A stretch of DNA of 64,000 bases, taken from Burkholderia stabilis. GTDB lineage: Bacteria > Pseudomonadota > Gammaproteobacteria > Burkholderiales > Burkholderiaceae. The stretch's first letter is position 1. Each line of letters begins with the position of its first letter. Of the stretch, positions 38,601 to 45,716 are shown piece by piece. Location: NCBI RefSeq assembly GCF_001742165.1, contig NZ_CP016443.1:868001-932000 (forward strand), read 5' to 3'. Made by a program: the position numbers and the translations under genes. The notes beneath the pieces were generated by a model, which made no database searches, was not told the origin of the DNA, and was given only the letters and a program-made list of their open reading frames with translations.

Positions 38601-38725
38601 TGAACAACGTCGGCACGTTCGGACTGCCGCCGACGCGCGTCGAGGCGCTGTACGCGCCGTCCGTGTACGGCCTGTGGCCGAATCCGCCGATGACCGTGAA
38701 ACCGGCCGACGCAGGCAAGTCGTGA
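32690..38725 (+). CDS. Bacterial alpha-2-macroglobulin (YfhM/YfaS type)
   Basis: A 2011-residue envelope protein. The ATG at 32690 gives a short basic N-terminus and one membrane anchor (RIGAVAALGAAAALSLHALA). Macroglobulin-like domains fill the first ~1200 residues; the A2M core follows (LFDTLLLWNPRVTLDANGSA, VRRWFERYPYRCLEQQASRA). The thioester motif CLEQ is intact (C1525). Such proteins trap proteases in the periplasm and are typically encoded next to PBP1C, as here (7 bp to pbpC). A low-complexity acidic insert (DGNADDDSQDGDNASSSNND) lies near residue 860. Confidence 0.94.
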   Translation: MKQHDKHNKANPTNRTTRLVWRIGAVAALGAAAALSLHALAARTVSVSPQGTVTEVRQTVIKFDEPMVAFGSASAPNPARVTCTDSAAARGQGHWLDDKTWVYDFENDLPPGVRCSVALNDTLRSVAGNAASGTRRFTFQTGGPFPVNVRPGSREIEERQVFVMKLNGPAEPRSALANIWCEAAGIGNRIPVTAADDDTRNALLDHFGLKKDAARVLTLSCAQALPASAKMQLVYGKGVASPSGIANDTERRFDFTVRAPFAASFSCERENAKAPCTPLRPLTLSFNAPISRKNAEAIKVRGPDGSLSPTFAADDHSEEVTTVTFNPPLPAQAGLTIELPSGLRDVTDRTLSNADLFPLATRTAPMPPLAKFSSGTFGIVERFAEPDTPALVPVTLRNVEADLHIAGLNAGGAQFANLKVENDTAIRQWMRTVDRFDNWSMTAGSIDDQIPGLLERKGQHPVYVPLEAGEKQPAPKNRRVDVRSLSLLKGEPGAQALTLPQADPKTLRPFEIVGVPIEKPGFYVLELASPALGRSLLAKPSSMYVRTTVLVTNLGVHLKQGRENNLVWVTTLDKGKPVPNAQIRVSDCNGDEIASGKTDAQGLLKIDGPFEPKHECSSSERFDDYFVSARVNDPKTGPDMAFVSSGWNRGIESWRFNVPTDTDSAPTVRAHTVFDRTLLRAGETVSMKHFIRTETLQSLAFPSQYPTRVTIRHLGTGQTYKLPLTWAADHSADTQFTLPPAAKLGEYSVELEGGPEDSPTSTYYSGSFRVEAFRLPVLKGSIGARDAQKSPLVAVKEAPLAVQIDYVSGGGASNLPVQVSALMKWASPPFADRFEDFSFTPYRADKSDGNADDDSQDGDNASSSNNDPDATKLIADKLPLTLDRNGASSVTLKGLPDVDAPKRIALEATFADPNGEVQTIRGDTILWPAAVVAGIKAGRWVSVGQRVPVQALAVDLQGKPRASVPIEIKGVAHITTSSRKRMVGGFYAYDNKSDTRELGVLCSGKTDDKGRMSCDATLEQAGNVQLIAVAKDGDGRASNASTSVWVTREDELWFGGDNTDRIDVISEKTSYEPGETARFQVRMPFRYATALVAVERGGVMETHIVELNGKNPTVDLKVGESWGPNVYVSVLALRGRIREVPWYSFFTWGWKAPVEWARAFWREGRHYEAPTAFVDLSKPAFRYGLGEIKVGTGVHRLGVTVTTDATRYTVRSKAQAHVKVTLPNGQPAPAGTQIAVAAVDEALLELMPNNSWDLLDAMLRRRAYGVETATAQMEIVGRRHFGRKAVPAGGGGGSAPTRELFDTLLLWNPRVTLDANGSATVEVPLNDALTRFRIVAIAAVGPDRFGTGSTSIRSTQDLQLISGLPPLVREGDAFRAQVTLRNTTDRAMQVVVTPRVTGLDVAPQTVSLAANTASEVAWTITVPEQALDAAGALNWRIEAAEQGGKRASDALAVAQKVVPALPVTVQQATLAQVDGTLTVPVAAPAGAAGNAQGAPRGGIAVSLQSKLADGLPGVRRWFERYPYRCLEQQASRAIGLRDPAQWQALVARMPVYLDSDGLASYFPPSSDDSHYGSPTLSSYLLVLSDEASRLDPRFALPEDMRTQLEAGLARFVDGRIERNAWAPRQDRDLRKLAAIEALSRYGAAQGRMLGSIEIAPNQWPTSAVIDYHAILTRVKDIPQRDEKRAQVEQILRARLTYQGTQLVFSTARDDDLWWLMTSNETNAARLAMEFAGDPAWKDEMPRVTAGLLALQRQGAWQTTTSNALGLLAVERFSRTYESTPVAGATKVALGGDERTISWSQAQAPADTPASATAATRAAAARSVLMPWPRASQAPATLSVTQEGTGRPWATVESLAAVPLRSPFAAGYRITKTVTPVSPAVKGVLTRGDVVRVHLDIDAQSDMTWVAVNDPIPAGATILGSGLGRDSEAATQGEKTPDGAWPSFIERDFDGYRAYYDYLPKGKFSVEYTVRLNNVGTFGLPPTRVEALYAPSVYGLWPNPPMTVKPADAGKS

Positions 38726-38732
38726 GTACGTG

Positions 38733-41102
38733 ATGATCGATCTGGTTTTGCCGCGGCCGGCGCGTTTCGCCGGCCGCGTGATCGTTGCCGTCGTGCTGGC
38801 CGCGCCGCTCGTCGCGCATGCGCTGCCCGGCTACGACGACGTGCGCCGCAACTGGCGCAGTTCCGACTGGGTGCTGCTCGCGCGCGACGGCACGCCGCTG
38901 CAGCGCACGCGCGTCGACCTCACCGAACGGCGCGGCGACTGGGTGTCGCTCGCGGACGTATCGCCCGCATTCCGCGAGGCGATCGTCGTCTCCGAGGACA
39001 AGCGTTTCTACGAACACAGCGGCGTCGACTGGCGCGGAATCGCCGGCGCCGCGTGGGGCAACCTGTGGAACGAGCGCACGCGCGGTGCGTCGACCGTCAC
39101 GATGCAACTCGCCGGGCTGCTCAGCGATTCGCCGCGCCGCTCGGGGCAGCGCTCGCTACCGCAGAAGGCTACGCAGGCGATGAACGCGCTGCTGCTCGAA
39201 CGCGGCTGGCGCAAGGACCAGATCCTCGAGGCCTACCTGAACCTCGTGCCGTTCCGCGGCGAGACGGTCGGGCTCGGCGCGCTGTCGCAGGTGCTGTTCG
39301 GCAAGGCGCCGTCGGGTCTCGACGCGCGCGAGGCCGCGATCGCGGCCGCACTCGTGCGCGCGCCCAACGCGACGCCCGCGAAAGTCGCCGAGCGCGCGTG
39401 CCGGATCCTGCGCGACATGCATGCGGAACAGGCGTGCGCGTCGCTCGACGGCTACGTGCAGCTCGTCGTCGCGCGCCCGGCCAGCGCGGTGCGCGACGAC
39501 GGCGCCGCCCTCGCCCCGCACTTCGCGCGGCGCATCGCGGCCGAGGTCAGGCCGGCGGCCGGCGCGCAGATCCGCACGACGCTCGATGCGCCGCTGCAGC
39601 GCTTCGCGCGCGACACGCTGACGCGCGCGCTCACCGAACTCAACGCACCCGCGCACCGGCGCAACGTGCAGGACGGCGCGGTCGTCGTGATCGACAACAC
39701 GACCGGCGAGATTCGCGCGTGGGTCGGATCGTCGGGCGCGTTGTCGAGCGCGCGCGATGTCGACGCCGTGCTCGCGCCGCGCCAGGCCGGCTCGACGCTC
39801 AAGCCGTTCCTCTACGCCCAGGCGCTGGACGAAAAACGGCTGACCGCCGCGTCGCTGCTCGACGATGCGCCGATCAACCTCGCCGCCGGCGGCGGTTTGT
39901 ACATTCCGCAGAACTACGACAAGGACTTCAAGGGCTGGGTGAGCGTGCGCAGCGCGCTCGGCGGCTCGCTGAACGTGCCGGCCGTGCGCACGCTCGTGCT
40001 CGTCACGCCGCACCGTTTCGCGCGCACGCTGACCGCGCTCGGCCTGCCGCTCGCGCAGGAAGGCGACTACTACGGCTTCAGCCTCGCGCTCGGCAGCGCG
40101 GACGTCACGCTGCTGTCGCTGACCAACGCGTATCGCGCGCTCGCGAACGGCGGCGTCGCACGCAAGGTCGTCGACCTGCCCGCGCCAGCGCCGGCTGCCG
40201 GCGCATCGGCGCCCACGCGTGCGGACGGCGGCACCCGGGTGTTCAGCGAAGCGGCCAGCTTCGTCGTCACCGACATCCTGTCGGACAACAACGCGCGCGT
40301 GCGCACGTTCGGCTTCGACAATCCGCTCGCCACGCGCTTCTTCTCGGCGGTCAAGACCGGCACGAGCAAGGACATGCGCGACAACTGGACGGTCGGCTTC
40401 ACGTCGCGCTATACGGTCGGCGTGTGGGTCGGCAATGCGGATGGCTCGCCGATGTGGGACGTGTCGGGCGTCACGGGCGCGTCGCCCGTGTGGTCGGCCG
40501 TCGTCGGCTACCTGCACCGCGACCTGCCGAGCCGCGCGCCACGCGCGCCGGCCGGCGTCGAGACGCGCCGCATCACGTTCGAACGCGATATCGAGCCCGC
40601 GCGCAACGAGTGGTTCATCGCGGGAACGGCGGTCGACACGATCCGGCTCGCCGCACCCGTCACGCCGGGCAAGGACGGCGCGCGCGCGCCGCTGACGATC
40701 GGTGCGCCGACGGACGGCACGATCTTCGCGATCGACCCGGACATTCCGCCGAAGAACCAACGGATCTGGTTCGAGCGTTCGGCCGGGCGCGCCGCGCGGT
40801 TCGCGTGGCGGCTCGACGACAAGGTAATCGGGCATGCCGACCGCGTCGCGTGGCTGCCGTGGCCGGGCCGGCACCGGCTCGAACTCGTCGACGCGCGAGG
40901 GAATGTCGCGGATGCGATCAGCTTCGAGGTACGGGGGCGTTCGCGAAAACGGCTGCACCGGCCGCGCGCAAGCCCTGAGCAGGCCGGGTCGGCAAGGCAC
41001 GCGGCCGATTGTGGCCGCGACGGAATCGACCGACGATACCGGACGCGCGATGCATTCGGACACACAAGACAAACCGGCGCAGACCGATTCCGGATCCGAT
41101 AA
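38733..41102 (+). CDS. pbpC: Penicillin-binding protein 1C (bifunctional glycosyltransferase/transpeptidase)
   Basis: A 789-residue protein (GTG at 38730 is an alternative start). N-terminal anchor VIVAVVLAAPLVAHALPGYD. Glycosyltransferase GT51 motif VVSEDKRFYEHSGVDW with the catalytic E88. Transpeptidase motifs STLK (S354, K357), SLN and KTGTS (K541). C-terminal BiPBP_C domain (FAIDPDIPPKNQRIWF). It repairs peptidoglycan together with the adjacent macroglobulin. The last ~54 residues after ISFEVRG are Arg-rich and unlike the domain; a one-base change in the G5 run at 40933-40937 would give a shorter tail AFAKTAAPAARKP ending at 40978. Confidence 0.92.
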   Translation: MIDLVLPRPARFAGRVIVAVVLAAPLVAHALPGYDDVRRNWRSSDWVLLARDGTPLQRTRVDLTERRGDWVSLADVSPAFREAIVVSEDKRFYEHSGVDWRGIAGAAWGNLWNERTRGASTVTMQLAGLLSDSPRRSGQRSLPQKATQAMNALLLERGWRKDQILEAYLNLVPFRGETVGLGALSQVLFGKAPSGLDAREAAIAAALVRAPNATPAKVAERACRILRDMHAEQACASLDGYVQLVVARPASAVRDDGAALAPHFARRIAAEVRPAAGAQIRTTLDAPLQRFARDTLTRALTELNAPAHRRNVQDGAVVVIDNTTGEIRAWVGSSGALSSARDVDAVLAPRQAGSTLKPFLYAQALDEKRLTAASLLDDAPINLAAGGGLYIPQNYDKDFKGWVSVRSALGGSLNVPAVRTLVLVTPHRFARTLTALGLPLAQEGDYYGFSLALGSADVTLLSLTNAYRALANGGVARKVVDLPAPAPAAGASAPTRADGGTRVFSEAASFVVTDILSDNNARVRTFGFDNPLATRFFSAVKTGTSKDMRDNWTVGFTSRYTVGVWVGNADGSPMWDVSGVTGASPVWSAVVGYLHRDLPSRAPRAPAGVETRRITFERDIEPARNEWFIAGTAVDTIRLAAPVTPGKDGARAPLTIGAPTDGTIFAIDPDIPPKNQRIWFERSAGRAARFAWRLDDKVIGHADRVAWLPWPGRHRLELVDARGNVADAISFEVRGRSRKRLHRPRASPEQAGSARHAADCGRDGIDRRYRTRDAFGHTRQTGADRFRIR

Positions 41103-41172
41103 AAATGCCCCCCCCCCCCCCCCCCGAAACCGAGGGCAAGCTGCTTCGGCACGGCACCCTGCGCGCAAGTAA
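41050..41172 (+). CDS. Possible small protein spanning a poly-C tract
   Basis: A 40-residue ORF (MHSDTQDKPAQTDSGSDKNA, then five prolines and a basic tail) that overlaps the last 53 bp of pbpC in another frame. The codons before the tract look normal for this genome. The run of 18 Cs at 41108-41125 encodes the prolines, so slippage changes the C-terminus: one C fewer would continue as ETEGKLLRHGTLRASN. No clear ribosome-binding site. It may be a real small gene if the pbpC frame is shortened as suggested. Confidence 0.35.
   Translation: MHSDTQDKPAQTDSGSDKNAPPPPPRNRGQAASARHPARK
41108..41125. repeat. Homopolymer tract of 18 C
   Basis: The longest mononucleotide run I noticed in the window, 6 bp after the pbpC stop codon and inside the small ORF 41050-41172. 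Tracts of this length slip readily during replication. Confidence 0.9.
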
Positions 41173-41342
41173 CGCATCCCGCCGGCGAAACACCGCACGA
41201 GCCGAACCGGTCAACGGCAAGCCGCTCCCCATCGCCAGCAGGCCAAACGGGCAAGCACCGCCCCGATTCGGGACATAGAATGAGAGCGGCGCCGTATTCC
41301 CGGCGCGCATCGGTTGCTCCCTTCTCCCGGACGCACGCGACC

Positions 41343-42032
41343 ATGAACATTCGCCATACGCGCTTCACCCGCCCCGCGCTGGGCGCCTTTTGCGTCGCCA
41401 CGCTCGCGGCGCTTCAGGCCTGCAACGGCGACGCCTGTTTCGGCGTCGACGTCTGCTTCAACAACAACACGCAGACCGTGTCGCTGTCGGGCACGGCCGC
41501 CACGGGCGATGCGCTCGCGAGCGCGCCGGTGGCGGTCAGTTGTGCGGTGGGATCGGCCACGACGCTGACGGACGGCGGCGGCAACTATCGTGTGACGGTG
41601 AACGCCGCACTGCCGTGCGTGATCACCGTGACGTCGGGCGGCACGAGCCTGCATTCGCTCGCCTATGCAGGCGGCACCTTCAATACGACACCCGAGACCG
41701 AGCTGATGCTGGTCTATCTCGCGGCGCAGCTCGGCACGAATACGGCCGGGTTGATCGGCAATTTCCAGGGCAACCTGCGCTATCAGCAGGCGATGAACAG
41801 CCCGGACACCGTGCAGGCCGCGCAATCGGCCGTGGTGACGAACCTGCAGCAGCGTTATGCGCTCACGCTTGCAGCGCCGGCGTTCCTGACCACGTCGTTC
41901 GTGGTCGGGCAACCGGGCGTCGACAGCGATCTCGTCGCGCTGGCCAAAGCCGGCGCGATCGATTCGAATGGGTCGCCGGATCCGGTTGCCGTTTCGCTAT
42001 TGACCCAGGCGGGCGCGGCGCATCCGCTGTAA
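41343..42032 (+). CDS. Putative lipoprotein of unknown function
   Basis: A 229-residue protein from ATG 41343. The signal peptide ends in a lipobox LQAC (ALGAFCVATLAALQACNGD), predicting a lipid-modified cysteine near residue 27. The mature part opens with closely spaced cysteines (CNGDACFGVDVCFNNNTQ), continues with a carboxypeptidase-regulatory-like beta segment (SGTAATGDALASAPVAVSCA) and ends in a helical part. I cannot name a family with confidence. No strong ribosome-binding site is visible. Confidence 0.75.
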   Translation: MNIRHTRFTRPALGAFCVATLAALQACNGDACFGVDVCFNNNTQTVSLSGTAATGDALASAPVAVSCAVGSATTLTDGGGNYRVTVNAALPCVITVTSGGTSLHSLAYAGGTFNTTPETELMLVYLAAQLGTNTAGLIGNFQGNLRYQQAMNSPDTVQAAQSAVVTNLQQRYALTLAAPAFLTTSFVVGQPGVDSDLVALAKAGAIDSNGSPDPVAVSLLTQAGAAHPL

Positions 42033-42061
42033 GCGGCCTGCGGCGCGAAAGGAATCGAACC

Positions 42062-42583
42062 TCAGGCGCCCGCTTCGTTCCCTTCGTCGGCCAGCAGCGC
42101 CCACCGTTCGTGGTCGCACCATTCGCCGCCGATGCGCAGATAGCGCGGCGAAAATCCCTCTTTCCGGAAGCCGAGCCGCCGTACCAGCGCGATCGATGCG
42201 TGGTTGCCGGGCTGGATGTTCGCTTCGAGCCGATGCAGCCCGAGCTCACCGAACGCGACACCGATCGCCTCGCGCAACGCGTCCGTCATCAGCCCCTTGC
42301 GGCTGAAATCCGCCATCCCGTAGTACCCGAGATACGCGCTCTGAAACACGCCGCCGACGATCTCGTTGAAGTTCACCACACCGGCCACCGCCCCGGACAC
42401 CCGTTCCCGCGCGACGAGTCCGACATTCGGCCCCGTCACGCAGCGGGCGAACCATTGATCGAATCCGGCCTGGTCGACAAACGAGTCGACCCACGGCAGA
42501 TGATGGCTTCGGCTGGCGCGGTTGGCGGCGATCAGGTCGGCGGCATCGGATCGGGAGACGCGGTTCAGCAGGATCAGGCTCAT
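42062..42583 (-). CDS. GNAT-family N-acetyltransferase (RimJ/RimL-like)
   Basis: A 173-residue acetyltransferase. GNAT features: FNEIVGGVFQSAYLGYYGMA, GLMTDALREAIGVAFGELGL (acetyl-CoA region), HRLEANIQPGNHASIALVRR and LGFRKEGFSPRYLRIGGEW. This set is typical of enzymes acetylating N-terminal alanine/serine of ribosomal proteins or similar targets. Start at ATG 42583. It stands 92 bp downstream of the Bcr/CflA pump gene on the same strand, possibly co-transcribed. Confidence 0.9.
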   Translation of the reverse strand: MSLILLNRVSRSDAADLIAANRASRSHHLPWVDSFVDQAGFDQWFARCVTGPNVGLVARERVSGAVAGVVNFNEIVGGVFQSAYLGYYGMADFSRKGLMTDALREAIGVAFGELGLHRLEANIQPGNHASIALVRRLGFRKEGFSPRYLRIGGEWCDHERWALLADEGNEAGA

Positions 42584-42675
42584 GGTTCTGTCGGATGTGG
42601 TGTGTTGCGCGAGCGGCCCGGCTAGCAAGGCCGCTCGGCCGCGTCGCCACCGCTCGCGATCGATCAACGAAACGC

Positions 42676-43923
42676 TTACGCGGCCTCCCCGCTCCCGCAC
42701 ACGACGGCCGCGGCCTGCTGCTGCGTCAGGTACCGCAGCAGCTTCGTCACCATCCATACGACGATGAACGACAGCACGACGAAGAACAGCGCGAGCGGCG
42801 TCAGCACGTGGATCGACACGAAGCCGGCCAGCCCCATCATCGCCGACGACACGAGCAGCAGCGCGCACCCGAGGATCGCGCTCGTCAGCCCCGCGATATG
42901 CGGAAACAGCGAATTGCCCTTGGCCATCAGCGTCGGATACATCGCGCCCGCGCAGAAGCCCATCACGAGCACCGGCGTGGCGAGCGTCCACACGCGCAGG
43001 CCGACGGTCAACGCCAGCACCAGCATCGCGACCGACGCACCCGCCATCACGCGCGCGCCGATGCGTAGCCGTTGCTCGGCGCTCGGCAGCCCGCGCCCGT
43101 GAATCCGGTTCGACAGGCCGCCCAGGAAATACATGAGCCCGATCCCGAGCGCGAGATAGCCGAAGAAGGTGGGCGGCTTGTGCAGCGTGGTCTGCACCAT
43201 GAACGGCCCGACGATGTTGAACACGAGCAGGATGCTGTAGCACAGCCCTTGCGCGAGGAAGCAGCTCTGGAATACCGGGCTCGCCAGCACCTTGCCCGCG
43301 TTCGCCATCAGCGTGCGCGGCTCGAGATGCACCGGTTTCGGCAAGGTTTCGCGGTAGCGCCACAGCAGCGCCCACATCACCAGCGAGTAGACGAGCAGGA
43401 ACACGAGGCACGCACGCCAGCCGAACCATTCCTGCAGATGCGCGCCGATCACCGGCGCGATGATCGGCGCGAGCCCCCACGCGATCGACATGTACGTGAA
43501 CGCGTGCATCAGCGCCTGACCGGAGAACGAATCGGTGATGATCGCTTTCGCGAGCAGGTTGGTGGTCGCAATCCCGAAGCCCTGCAGGCAGCGCGCGAGC
43601 ACGAACATCTCCAGGCTCTGCGCGCCGAGCGACAACAGGCAGCCGATCGTGTAGATCACCAGCCCGAACGCAAGCACGCGCTTGCGCCCGTATGCGTCGG
43701 CGATCGGGCCGAAAATCAGCTGGCCGAGCGCGTAGGCCGCCATGTAGCCGGACACGCTCGACTGGATCGCCTGCGGCGTCGTCGCGAACGAACGCGCCAT
43801 GTCGGGCAGCGCGGGGACGTAGATGTCGATCGCGAGCTGGCCCGCGGACGCGAACAGGCAGATCAGGAATAGCAGGAAGCGCGGCGAATTCGACTCGCGC
43901 GCGGGGGTGAGCGTGGCGTTCAT
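42676..43923 (-). CDS. Bcr/CflA-family multidrug efflux MFS transporter
   Basis: A 415-residue 12-helix drug:H+ antiporter of the DHA1 type. Helix 1 ends in AIDIYVPALPDMARSF, the motif typical of Bcr/CflA proteins. GPIADAYGRKRVLAFGLVIY lies between helices 2 and 3, and motif C-like sequence in helix 5 (WGLAPIIAPVIGAHLQEWFG). The ATG at 43923 (MNATLTPARES) is chosen; a start 20 residues earlier lacks a ribosome-binding site. It probably exports bicyclomycin-, chloramphenicol- or sulfonamide-like compounds. Confidence 0.91.
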   Translation of the reverse strand: MNATLTPARESNSPRFLLFLICLFASAGQLAIDIYVPALPDMARSFATTPQAIQSSVSGYMAAYALGQLIFGPIADAYGRKRVLAFGLVIYTIGCLLSLGAQSLEMFVLARCLQGFGIATTNLLAKAIITDSFSGQALMHAFTYMSIAWGLAPIIAPVIGAHLQEWFGWRACLVFLLVYSLVMWALLWRYRETLPKPVHLEPRTLMANAGKVLASPVFQSCFLAQGLCYSILLVFNIVGPFMVQTTLHKPPTFFGYLALGIGLMYFLGGLSNRIHGRGLPSAEQRLRIGARVMAGASVAMLVLALTVGLRVWTLATPVLVMGFCAGAMYPTLMAKGNSLFPHIAGLTSAILGCALLLVSSAMMGLAGFVSIHVLTPLALFFVVLSFIVVWMVTKLLRYLTQQQAAAVVCGSGEAA

Positions 43924-44210
43924 GACGACTGGGAAGGATGTCGGACAGCGGGATGCGCCGCGAAATGTTCGAATATCGAACACACGTGCGAACCTGGCGA
44001 ACTGCGTATTGTGCCTGTTGTTGCGGCAGGCAACCGGATTCCCCTGGCGCGGGCGAGGTTGAATGCCGATTGCGGCACGCCCGGAAATGCGCTAACCGGG
44101 CCGCCCAGCCACGGTTTTAATGCTGATATGAACCGGCATCCGCACAGTCGCCGATGGCGCTCTCCGTGAGCCGCACGGTTCGTTCAGTATCGCTTGATGG
44201 TGATACGACC

Positions 44211-44333
44211 ATGCGATTTCGTTCGTCCATGGCGGCAGGCGCGCTGGCGCTGATGCCCGTGTTCGCGATCGCCGGGCAGATGCCGGCCGCCCCCGAAAAA
44301 CCGGCCGCGCGCGGGCCTGAAATCAAGCCCTGA
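44211..44333 (+). CDS. Small secreted peptide, function unknown
   Basis: A 40-residue ORF with a signal peptide (RFRSSMAAGALALMPVFAIA, predicted cleavage after AIAG) and a ~18-residue Pro/Ala-rich mature part (MPAAPEKPAARGPEIKP). A good terminator starts 23 bp after its stop, which supports it being transcribed on its own. No clear Shine-Dalgarno. It could be a small periplasmic protein or a spurious ORF. Confidence 0.5.
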   Translation: MRFRSSMAAGALALMPVFAIAGQMPAAPEKPAARGPEIKP

Positions 44334-44356
44334 CACGCGACGCATCACCCCCGACA

Positions 44357-44381
44357 CCGCCGGCCCACACCGGCGGCTTTT
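44357..44381 (+). terminator. Rho-independent terminator
   Basis: Stem CCGCCGG / CCGGCGG with loop CCCACA, followed by CTTTTCATTT on the plus strand. It points to plus-strand transcription from the small ORF at 44211; on the minus strand no T tract follows. Confidence 0.65.
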
Positions 44382-44397
44382 CATTTCAGTACCGAAA

Positions 44398-45294
44398 TCA
44401 GTACTGTGCCTGGTCGGTCGGATTCCTGAACAGCTGCTTCATCTCCGCCGACAGCGGATAGCCGAGACTCACGCCCTTCGGCGGAATCGGCTGCGTGAAC
44501 CACTGGTTGTAGAGCTTCTCGGCCGCGCCCGACGTCTGCATCTTCGCGATCACTCCGTCGACGACATGCTTGAACGCCGGATCGTCCCTGCGCATCATGC
44601 ACGCGTAATTTTCGTGGACGAGCGGCGTGCCCGTCACCGTGTACGCGCCCGGGTTGCGGTCCTTCGCGATCTCGCCGTACAGCAGCGGCTCGTCCATCAC
44701 GAACGCGACCGCGCGCCCGGTCGTGACGTTCATGAACGCTTCGGCGTGGTCCTTTGCGCTGATGATCGTCATGTTCATCGCCTTCTCTTCGTTGAGCTTG
44801 CGCAGCAGGCGTTCGTCGGACGTGCCGGCCGTCGTCGCGACCGTCTTGCCGGCCAGGTCAGAGAAGTCCTTCACGCCCGAATCCTTGCGCGTGCTGAAGC
44901 GGATGCCGTACAGAAAGATGCTGTTCGAGAACGCGGCCTGCTTCTGCCGTTCGAGCGTGTTCGTCGTCGATCCGCACTCGAAATCGATCGTCCCGTTCTG
45001 CAGCAGCGGAATCCGGTTCTGCGACGTGATCGGGATTTCCTTCACCGCGAGGTTCGGCAGGCTCAGCTCCGTTTTCAGCTGGTCGATGATGCGCGACGCG
45101 ATGTCCCGCGAATAGCCGATGTTCTTCTGCTGGTTGTCCGAATACGAGAACGGCACCGACGATTCGCGAATGCCGAGCGACACGATGCCCGTGTCCTTGA
45201 TCTTCTTCAGCGTGCCGGTGAGGGCCTGCGCGTGCGCGGCGCTTGCCAGCGCGCAGGACAGCGCGACAGCCAGCCAACGGAAGCGGCGATCCAT
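44398..45294 (-). CDS. gltI: Amino-acid ABC transporter substrate-binding protein (glutamate/aspartate type)
   Basis: A 298-residue periplasmic binding protein with signal peptide LAVALSCALASAAHA. The binding-fold segments LTGTLKKIKDTGIVSLGIRE, SSVPFSYSDNQQKNIGYSRD and GTIDFECGSTTNTLERQKQA are those of GltI/DEBP (the R and ST contacts to the dicarboxylate ligand). No permease or ATPase genes are adjacent; the gene is isolated here, so its partners must lie elsewhere. The symbol rests on similarity to E. coli GltI. Confidence 0.88.
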   Translation of the reverse strand: MDRRFRWLAVALSCALASAAHAQALTGTLKKIKDTGIVSLGIRESSVPFSYSDNQQKNIGYSRDIASRIIDQLKTELSLPNLAVKEIPITSQNRIPLLQNGTIDFECGSTTNTLERQKQAAFSNSIFLYGIRFSTRKDSGVKDFSDLAGKTVATTAGTSDERLLRKLNEEKAMNMTIISAKDHAEAFMNVTTGRAVAFVMDEPLLYGEIAKDRNPGAYTVTGTPLVHENYACMMRRDDPAFKHVVDGVIAKMQTSGAAEKLYNQWFTQPIPPKGVSLGYPLSAEMKQLFRNPTDQAQY

Positions 45295-45716
45295 GCTTTT
45301 CTCCTGACGAAACGTTGATCGAATCGCGATCGTACGCCCGACAAAATTCGCGTCGCATCAGGGAAAGCGTAAACAACCTTCCATCGCGTCCGGGCCGCCC
45401 GGCCCGTTTTCCGTACCGCGCAAACCGGCTCGCGCCGCGCATTTCGCCCGACCGGCCGCGTGCGGGCGCGAACCTGTCTTTTGGGTCACGCGTTCCAAAC
45501 ATGCGTTCGTGCCGCAACGCCGCAACGTAATCGTTTGCGCCGCCCCCCGTTTTTCTCGCGAAACGTACTCAAGAAGCCGCCGCGCTGGCCGTTACCCAGT
45601 GCATGGCGCGTCGCAGCAACCCTGCCGCGGCCGCCAGACAAAAACGACAAGGTCCGGGTTCGCCGGACCAGCGCCACCGCCGGCACGACGGTTATCTACG
45701 AGGATCGAGTTTCAAC
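45295..45716. other. Intergenic region between divergent gltI-like and protease genes
   Basis: 422 bp without a convincing gene. It contains a perfect dyad GGTCCGG-GTTCG-CCGGACC at 45651-45669, about 48 bp before the protease start, which could be an operator or an mRNA hairpin. Otherwise I see only GC-rich sequence. Confidence 0.5.

Noticed and set aside
41108..41125. The C18 tract as a sequencing artefact
   Set aside because: Cannot be excluded, but an exact multi-C run between normal flanks is kept as a feature; its precise length should be treated with caution.
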